Positions 57,570 through 64,000 of a stretch of 64,000 bases of DNA are shown in pieces; position 1 is the stretch's first letter; each line of letters begins with the position of its first letter. A program made the translations under genes and the position numbers. Where the stretch lies: the NCBI RefSeq assembly GCF_045679555.1, contig NC_092092.1:16716591-16780590 (forward strand), given 5' to 3'. The DNA is from Salvelinus alpinus. Taxonomy: Eukaryota > Chordata > Actinopteri > Salmoniformes > Salmonidae. The notes below the pieces were generated by a model that had not been told where the DNA came from, made no database searches, and saw only the letters and a list, made by a program, of their open reading frames with translations.

Positions 57570-57730
57570 ATATATTTTTAAACCTTTATTTAACTAGGCA
57601 AGTCAGTTAAGAACAAATTATTATTTACAATGACGGCCTACCCCGTCCAAACCGGGACGACGCTGGGCCAATTGTGCGCAGCCCTATGGGACTCCCGATC
57701 ACGGCCGGTTGTGATACAGACTGGAACTAT
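57570..57730 (-). mobile_element. SINE fragment
   Basis: aacctttatttaactaggca followed by tacaatgacggcctaccccg, ccgggacgacgctgggccaa and atcacggccggttgtgatac: the 3' two-thirds of a tRNA-derived SINE distinct from HpaI in its middle block, sharing the same tail. Same type as 54310-54420. Confidence 0.85.
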
Positions 57731-58318
57731 GTGGTTTTTGCCGGGATGTCACGTGTCCTACTTATAGCAGTACACTCGTAACAACTTAAGCAATAAGAAA
57801 CCTCTAATCGATCAAATAAACCTCACGTAGCAAATAAGCCCATTCATTTCTTTGTTGACCAAATTCGAAACTCTCATTGACATCCATTTAAAATCTCCTT
57901 GCTTGGTCGGTGAAACAACAACAAAACGCCACCTGCTGGAGGGAGACACATGTTTTCCTCGAGTTGAGTCTCCCTCTTCCTCTCTGGACTAAAGCCCGAG
58001 AATACACCGTTGTCATGTATGTACATGTACTTACCTGGAGTGCCTGAGGGTGTTGCTACATGTGATCATCTGTACCCATGACATCTGATTAACGTGGTTC
58101 CTGCCTCAGTGTGCTAATATATATATATATAATACAAAAATAACCTTATTATGTCCTCAAAATCTCCTCTCTGTTTTTATACGCATATGCCTACATTCGC
58201 TATTAAAATGTGTATAACATAATTTGACATTTTGAAAGCTTACTGGGCATAGAGAAAAGAAAGCCTTCTGTGCACCATGTTAAATCAAAGTAAATGGATT
58301 TAATGCTTTGCCATAACT
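57731..58318. other. Unassigned stretch
   Basis: No gene seen. Contains a cacgtg E-box (about 57749) and an alternating AT run at about 58118-58131. Confidence 0.4.
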
Positions 58319-58420
58319 GCTCAGTGCCACTGAACTGGCATCTTCCTCTGCATCTATATTCACTGTTCAGTGCCACTGAACTGGCATCTTCCTCTGCATC
58401 TATATTCACTGTTCAGTGCA
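58319..58420. repeat. 46-bp direct repeat, two full copies plus a start
   Basis: gttcagtgccactgaactgg then catcttcctctgcatctata then ttcact; starts at 58319, 58365 and 58411, the third stopping after about 10 bp. Each contains the palindrome ttcagtgccactgaa. Confidence 0.92.
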
Positions 58421-58497
58421 GCCCACAAGGAGGCACAGCAGCACTCCAAGTCGGCACCAGGCGGGTGGCACGTAAACAGTTGGCCGGGTTTCCTCGG

Positions 58498-58947
58498 GAC
58501 TGAGCTGCACTTCCTAACCTGCCAAATGTAGGACCATATTAGAGACACACATTTCCCTCAGATTACACAGACCCACAAAGAATTCGAAAACAAACCCCAT
58601 TTTCAAAAAACTCCCATATCTTTTGGGTGAAATACCACAGTGTGCCATCACAGCAGCAAGATGTGTGACCTGTTGCCACAAGAAAAGGGCAACCAGTGAA
58701 GAACAAACACCATTGTAAATACAACCCATATTTATGTTTTTACTTTCCCTTTTTGTACATGAACTATTTGCACATCATTACAATACAGTACATAGACATA
58801 TGACATGTCTTTATTATTTTGGAAATGTTGTGAGTGTCATGTTTACTGTTTATTTTTATTGTTTATTTCACTTTTGTTTATTACCTATTTTACTTGCTTT
58901 TTCAATGTAATTATATGTTTCCCATGCCAATAAAGCCCTTAAATTGA
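58498..58947 (+). mobile_element. LINE 3' end (copy 2)
   Basis: Same sequence as 27026-27494 from gagctgcacttcctaacct to ccaataaagcccttaaattg. The C-terminal ORF2 piece is more degenerate here. Followed by a GA repeat (58945-58985). Confidence 0.83.
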
Positions 58948-59860
58948 ATTGAGAGAGAGAGAGAGACAGAGAGAGAGAGGGAGAGAATCTGATCTGTCCA
59001 ATAATAGAGGTTACAAAGTCCATGCTTTGTTATGTGAGTCTACTAACTATTTAACAGACATGTAGACTAAAATAGATTTGTAAATAAAAACTAAAAATAA
59101 GGGATTATTCTTTTATTTCTGGCCTATTAATACTGTGTCTGTAATGTTGGGGCTCTATAGTCTGAACCTAAGTATTACAAAGCCGGGGAATCTTGTTAGT
59201 ATAGGCTGATTTATTACATAGGCTATAGGCAAATGGCAATGATGCTTATCTAGCCTATCTATTTTGAACAAAAGTTGACAAATATATTTTTATTAAAAAA
59301 CCTGATCATAACGGACACACGTCTCTTCTACAAGAAACGACATTTCCCAGAATGCATCGCTCCAAAATAATGGGGTGCCCCTAGGAATGCCGGAAAATTA
59401 GAATACACCAAAGCTTTGTGTTTACTATTCTACATTATATAAAATAATGCAAACATTGTATAAGATTTTTCAGTATTCTTCTCGTATCCTTCTGTTCTTC
59501 TGAAAATATATTTTATGACTCAAAATAACTCTAATGGTTAAGGCGATTTACATGTGTATCATGCTTCTTCAACTTGCACACAATCACAAATAAACAGTCA
59601 CTTCAGGTTGAAATCAAATGCTTCTAGCTAGGTAACCGTAAAATAAGAACATTCCTGTACGATAATATAGAAGCTATGAGCAAGCAGGAAGGTAATCAAA
59701 TTCATTATTAACATGATGTATGATGTGTAAAGTCGCTATGCTCTGGATTTGATACAGGACAAAAACTGCAGACGCCTCCTAATTTCGCATCAATGCAGCT
59801 CAACATGTGGAATTCACATAGCTAGCTAGCTAATCACGTTTGTTCTATAAAGCTTACACT
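58948..59860. other. AT-rich unassigned stretch
   Basis: GA microsatellite at its left edge, then AT-rich sequence with no open frame of note. Contains the ZNF143-like motif listed separately at 59337-59355. Confidence 0.4.
59337..59355 (+). promoter_or_regulatory. ZNF143/THAP11-type (SBS) promoter motif
   Basis: acgacatttcccagaatgc differs by one base from the vertebrate SBS consensus ACTACAnTTCCCAGnATGC bound by ZNF143/STAF. Such sites mark promoters of housekeeping genes, often within 100 bp of the start site. No exon was recognised next to it. Confidence 0.5.
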
Positions 59861-59874
59861 CGCTATATTTAAGC

Positions 59875-60400
59875 AATAAACCCCGATGGGGTGTGGTAGA
59901 TGAACAATATACCACGGCTAATGGCTGTTCTTACCCCTGACGCAACGCGGAGTGCCTGGATACAGCCCTTAGCCGTGGAATATTGGTCAAATACCACAAA
60001 CTACCGAGGTGCCTTATTGCTAATATAAACTGCTTACCAACGTAATTAAACCAGTACAAATACATGTTTTGTAATACCGTTTATAATGTAAATTATTAAC
60101 CTAGTGGTTTGAACCCTGAATGCTGAAAGCTGTGGTATATTTAATAATACGGCCCAAGGAGGTGTGGTATATGGCTAATATATATCAATATCAATACCTT
60201 ATCAATAGTATATGGCTAATATACCACGGCTAAGGGCTGTTCTTAATCACGACAGAACGCGGAGTGCCTGGATACAGCCCAAGCCCTTAGCTGTGGTAAA
60301 TTGGCCATATACCACAAACCCACAAGGTGCCTTATTGCTATTATAAACTGGTTACCAACGTAATTAGAGCAGTCAAAATAAATGTTAACCAGGTAGGTAA
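59875..60400. repeat. Two adjacent copies of a palindromic MITE-like repeat
   Basis: accacggctaatggctgttc, acgcggagtgcctggataca and gcccttagccgtgg recur at about 59930-60000 and 60225-60300, each followed by aggtgccttattgctaatat and an accaacgtaatta end. The core is palindromic (ccacggctaagggc against gcccttagccgtgg). An inverted copy is at 63244-63545. No coding capacity; probably a non-autonomous DNA element. Confidence 0.75.
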
Positions 60401-60410
60401 GTTGAGAACA

Positions 60411-60767
60411 AGTAAATAACCCACCCAACTACCGCACCCCCATACTGTTATTTTCTTCTTCTCCTTTGCACCCCAGTATCTCTACTTGCACATTCATGTT
60501 CTGCACATCTATCATTTCAGTGCTTAATTGCTAAATTGTAATTATTTCGCCACTATGGCCTACTTATTGCCTTACCTCCCTTATCTTACTCCATTTGCAC
60601 ACACTGTAAATATATTTTTTTACTGTGTTATTAACTGTATGTTTGTTTTACTCCATGTGTAACTCTGTGTTGTTGTATGTGTCGAACTGCTTTACTTTAT
60701 CTTGGCCAGGTCGCAGTTGTAAATGAGAACTTCTTCTCAACTTGCCTACCTGGTTAAAGAAAGGTTA
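60411..60767 (+). mobile_element. RSg-1-like LINE 3' end, 5'-truncated
   Basis: Matches the last 350 bp of the LINE at 34846-37160 from gtaaataacccacccaacta through cttggccaggtcgcagttgt to tgcctacctggttaaagaaa. Only the 3' UTR remains. Confidence 0.9.
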
Positions 60768-60774
60768 AAAAAAG

Positions 60775-62145
60775 CAACCTCTGACAAAAGTCCCTCTACT
60801 TCTAATTGAGGTGAAAATGATGAATCAGACACCTTATCAATAGCAACAACTCATGGTCCTCCTGGAATCAGAAGACTTTTTGACTCAATGGAGGAACGTA
60901 GTCAGAGAAATGCTGATGAATGTCTTGCTCGAGCTGTGTATGCAACTGGTTCACCTCTGGTGCTCACAGGGAATGTGTATTGGAAGAGATTTCTGAATGT
61001 TCTTCCCCCAGCATACACCCCTCCAACCAGACATGCTTTATCTACTAATTTGCTGGATGAAGAGGTCAACAGAGTTCAAGTGAAGGTCAAGCAAATCATA
61101 GAGAAAGTAGACTGCATTGCAATCATCTCTGATGGGTGATCGAATGTTCGTGGGCAAGGAATAATTAACTACATCATCTCCACCCCTCAACCACTATTCT
61201 ACAAGAGCACAGACACAAGGGACAACAGACACACCGGTCTCTACATTGCAGATGAGCTGAAGGCAGTCATCAATGACCTTGAACCACAAAAGGTATTTGC
61301 ACTTGTGACAATGGATACGCTCTACAAGAGAGCCAAGGAAATGGTTAGGTATGTGAAGGGTCATCAAGTAATAGCAGCAATCTACCTCACCAAGCAAAGT
61401 GAGAAGAATAAGAGCACCACATTGAAGCTGCCCAGCAACACCCGTTGGGGTGGTGTTGTCATCATGTTTGACAGTCTCCTGGAGGGGAAGGAGTCTCCAA
61501 GAAATGGCCATATCACAGTCTGCCAATATGGACAGCCACATCAAGAGGATCCTCCTGGATGATGTATTTTGGGAGAGAGTGGTAAGCAGCCTGAAACTCC
61601 TGAAACCTATAGCAGTAGCCATGGCACAGATTGTGGGAGACAATGCCATCCTGTCTGATGTTCAGACTCTGCTTGCATAAGTAAGAGAAGAAATCCGTAC
61701 TGCCCTGCCCACTTTACTGTTGCTCCAAGCAGAGGAAACTGCAGTTCTGAAATAGATCAAAAAGCGTGAAGACTTCTGCCTGAAGCCCATACACGCCGCA
61801 GCGTACATGTTGGACCCCAAGTATGTTGGCAAGAGCATCCTGTCTGGTGCAGAGATCAACAAGGTCTATGGTGTCATCACTATCCTCCAAATCCCACCAA
61901 CATCAGCCGCCTCAGAGCGCAACTGGTCCTTGTTTGGGAACACCCACACCAAAGCACGCAACAGGCTGACCAATACAATGGTTGAAAAATTGGTGGCCAT
62001 CCGGGCAAATTTGAGGCTTTTTGAGCCTGACAACGAGCCATCCTAAACAAGGCTGGAAAGTGACAGTGAAGATAAGGCCTCAAAGTCTGATGTACAAGAG
62101 GTGGACATTGAGGAGGTCCAGGGAGAAGACATGGAAGCCTGAGAG
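60775..62145 (+). pseudogene. hAT-family transposase pseudogene (body without BED finger)
   Basis: Plus-strand relic of an hAT transposase, in order: GPPGIRRLFDSMEERSQRN (from about 60855); KVDCIAIISDG, the catalytic Asp region, followed by TGA in place of Trp (61138-61140); LPSNTRWGGVV (RW motif, about 61420-61455); a frameshift near 61495; FWERVVSSLKLLKPIAVAMA; TAA at about 61678; TAG at about 61753; and the C-terminal dimerisation region PTSAASERNWSLFGNTHTKA then RNRLTNTMVEKLVAIRAN, stopping at 62043. The acidic tail continues in shifted frame. At least three stops and one frameshift, so inactive. Its N-terminal zinc finger is not upstream but inverted downstream (62450-62614). Confidence 0.9.
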
Positions 62146-62254
62146 GAAGACAATCAAAGCTTTAGTTTCTAGACTATCATTTTACAGATGTATGTTGAAA
62201 ATATTATTGGGAGATGCGATGGAAATCATCCCAGCTCATTTAATATATTTTTTT

Positions 62255-62446
62255 TCCCACCTTTATTTAACTAGGCAAGTCAGTTAAGAACAAATTATTA
62301 TATTCAATGACGACCTAGGAACAGTGGGTTAACTGCCTTGTTCAGGGGCAGAATGACAGATTTTTACCTTGTCAGCTCGGGGATTCAATCTTGCAACCTT
62401 TCGGTTACTAGTCCAACGCTCTAACCACTAGGCTACCTGCCGCCCC
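62255..62446 (-). mobile_element. HpaI-type SINE
   Basis: Minus-strand head CCTAGTGGTTAGAGCGTTGG near 62435, tail complement acctttatttaactaggcaa at 62262. Lies between the two halves of the rearranged hAT. Confidence 0.93.
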
Positions 62447-62449
62447 TAC

Positions 62450-62614
62450 TTGTTGTGAGCGCTGAGGGAACTTTATGCACTTGGCCAGATGATTCTGCAT
62501 CTTTGTTGCATTCTTCACATATGATTTGGCACAGTATTTGCTAATGTACAAAGCTTTTCCTTCTTCATTAGCTGCAGTGAAATGTCTCCACACATCAGAT
62601 AGTGCCCGTGGCAT
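62450..62614 (-). pseudogene. hAT BED zinc-finger exon, inverted
   Basis: Minus-strand MPRALSDVWRHFTAANEEGK then YCAKSYVKNATKMQNHLAKC. This is a BED finger (aromatic W and F, then C-H-C ligands), the DNA-binding N-terminus of hAT transposases. The first zinc Cys is replaced by Ser (SKYC for the expected CxxC); the later Cys, His and Cys are present. Opposite strand to the hAT body at 60775-62145. Confidence 0.85.
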
Positions 62615-62630
62615 TTTCCTGTAAAGATTA

Positions 62631-63243
62631 GGGGAAAATTTGTTTTTAAAAAACAAATACAATTCCATGTACAGAAAAATAGTTAAGCAGTTACATTAAA
62701 CAACTCCTTTTGTAAGATGCATGTTTTAAAATGAAACATGTATGGAAACAGGTGAATTAACACTCCTCAGTTAGCAGGCTCAAGCAAGCTAAAACCCACA
62801 TGGTAGCACAAACTAACTAGCAGAAATTGTTAACAAGTTATAAATTATTTAAACCCACTTTGCTGTAGGCTACTATTTACTAGTTAACAAAAAATCATGT
62901 ATGTTATATAAAATATATTCACTGTAATCAAAACTTACCAGAAAGCATGTAGTCCTTGGCTCAGACAGTGTAGTAATGTGGGCTCAATAGCATCTCATTC
63001 GTGTGCAAGATCTTGAGAATCAGCTGTACATGTGATGGAAGAATGCACTGTGCATGCAGATGGTTGCAATTCCATTGAATTGGGGATAGATTAACCAAAA
63101 TATGCCACAAGACCTAGAATTGCCTTATGTGTATCCCACGAAAAAGGTTCCCTGTTATAAACTATCATTTTTGATGAATTTAAACAAAATTCCCAGAATT
63201 AACTTCCCATTGAACATTTCTGAGAAGTTTCCCACCCTTTGCA
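62631..63243. other. Unassigned AT-rich stretch
   Basis: No gene or clear repeat recognised. It may include the hAT terminus on the finger side, but no inverted repeat was identified. Confidence 0.35.
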
Positions 63244-63545
63244 ACCCTAGTCATACATGTGGTATGCGGTCTGATATACCACGGCTGTCAGCCAATCAGC
63301 ATTCAGGGCTTGAGCCACCCAGTTTATAACAGACCATATAACATGGATATTAGTCTTTTAATTACGTTGGTAACCAGTTTATAATAGCAATAAGGCTCCT
63401 CGGGGGGTTGTGGTGTATATGGCCAATATACCACAGCTAAGGGCTGTATCCAGGCACTCCACGTTGCGTTGTGCTTAAGAACAGTCCTTCGCCGTGGTAT
63501 ATTAGCCATAAACCACAAACCCCCGAGGTGCCTTATTACTTAAAT
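63244..63545. repeat. MITE-like palindromic repeat, inverted copy
   Basis: Contains cggtctgatataccacggct, gccaatcagcattcagggct, attacgttggtaaccagttt and accacagctaagggctgtat, the complement order of the copies at 59875-60400. This copy is more complete on the gccaatcagc side. Confidence 0.8.
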
Positions 63546-63589
63546 ATAATATGAATCTTTCATCTGTAATATTTCTCGTCAGGTGAAGG

Positions 63590-64000
63590 GTATTTTATTT
63601 AACCTTAATTTAACTGGGCAAGTCAGTTAAGAACAAATTCTCATTTACAATGACGACCTACCAAAAGGCAAATGGCCTCCTGCGGGGACGGGAGCTGGGA
63701 TTAAAAATATAAATAAATTAAATAAAAATGTAGGACAAAACACAAGAGAGACAACACAACACCACATAAAGAGAGACCTAAGACAACAACATAGTATGGC
63801 AGCAACATATGACAACACAGCATGGTAACATGACAACAACATGGTAGCAACATGACAACAACATGGTAGCAACACAACATGGCAGAAGCACAACATGGTA
63901 GCAACACAACATGGCAGAAGCACAACATGGTAGCAACACAACATGACAACAACATGGTAGCAACACAACATGGCAACAACATGGTAGCAACACAACATGG
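63590..64000. repeat. SINE tail plus acaacatggtagcaac minisatellite
   Basis: taatttaactgggcaagtca and gaacaaattctcatttacaa (63605-63650) are the shared SINE tail in minus orientation, running into ggcctcctgcggggacggga and an A-rich stretch. From about 63785 irregular 12-18-bp repeats of caacatggtagcaacacaac continue to the window end. The long minus-strand Cys/His/Leu open frames here are artefacts. Confidence 0.85.

Noticed and set aside
63645-64000. Minus-strand MLCCYHVV repeat proteins
   Set aside because: Frames come from the acaacatggtagcaac minisatellite at the window edge.

Overview
The window is vertebrate nuclear DNA, almost certainly from a salmonid fish (Salmo, Oncorhynchus or a relative). 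The grounds are HpaI-type tRNA-derived SINEs and RSg-1-like LINE 3' ends, both salmonid families, several Tc1 families including a Sleeping Beauty-type copy, spliced genes, and long minisatellites. Nothing bacterial or CRISPR-like is present.

The only host gene I recognise is on the minus strand between about 33.0 and 55.2 kb. It is an egln1 (PHD2) HIF prolyl-hydroxylase gene. Exon 1 (MYND finger plus start of the hydroxylase domain) is 55217-54470, exon 2 is 51352-51233, exon 3 is 37574-37438, exon 4 is 33764-33697, and a tentative last exon starts at 33063. Splice sites and phases agree. The copy looks damaged: exon 1 has a frameshift, the iron-binding Asp of the HxD motif is Asn, and a Tyr close to the 2-oxoglutarate Arg is His. 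It may be a decaying or neofunctionalised duplicate from the salmonid genome duplication, or carry an assembly error. Its introns are swollen by tandem repeats. The intron 2 array (about 40.3-51.2 kb) is built from the end of exon 2 plus its splice donor, copied roughly 200 times.

Layout. 1-1.8 kb: satellite with CCCTAA cores. 2.0-3.6 kb: degenerate Tc1. 4.9-17.6 kb: a nest in which one Tc1 is split by a Sleeping Beauty-type Tc1 (5205-6814) and by a 10.66-kb endogenous retrovirus (6862-17522, minus strand). The retrovirus has essentially identical 503-bp LTRs and a TSD, but a broken env, only a scrap of integrase, and 6 kb of AT-rich DNA where gag-pol should be. 18.3-22.7 kb: a second nest (Tc1 split by another Tc1 plus a SINE); the inner Tc1 holds a 52-bp minisatellite grown from its own transposase reading frame. 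22.7-33 kb: four minisatellites and two LINEs. 33-55 kb: the egln1 locus with a SINE, an RSg-1-like LINE, a Tc1 fragment, a solo LTR and minisatellites. 55.6-57.3 kb: a well-preserved Tc1 0.4 kb upstream of the egln1 start codon. 57.3-64 kb: SINEs, LINE 3' ends, MITE-like palindromic repeats, a rearranged hAT element and a terminal simple minisatellite.

The unifying theme is birth of tandem repeats from inside other features: Tc1 transposase, LINE reverse transcriptase, LINE C-terminus, and an exon-intron junction. The long apparent reading frames in these arrays (including one of 632 codons) are consequences of the repeat period and are not proteins.
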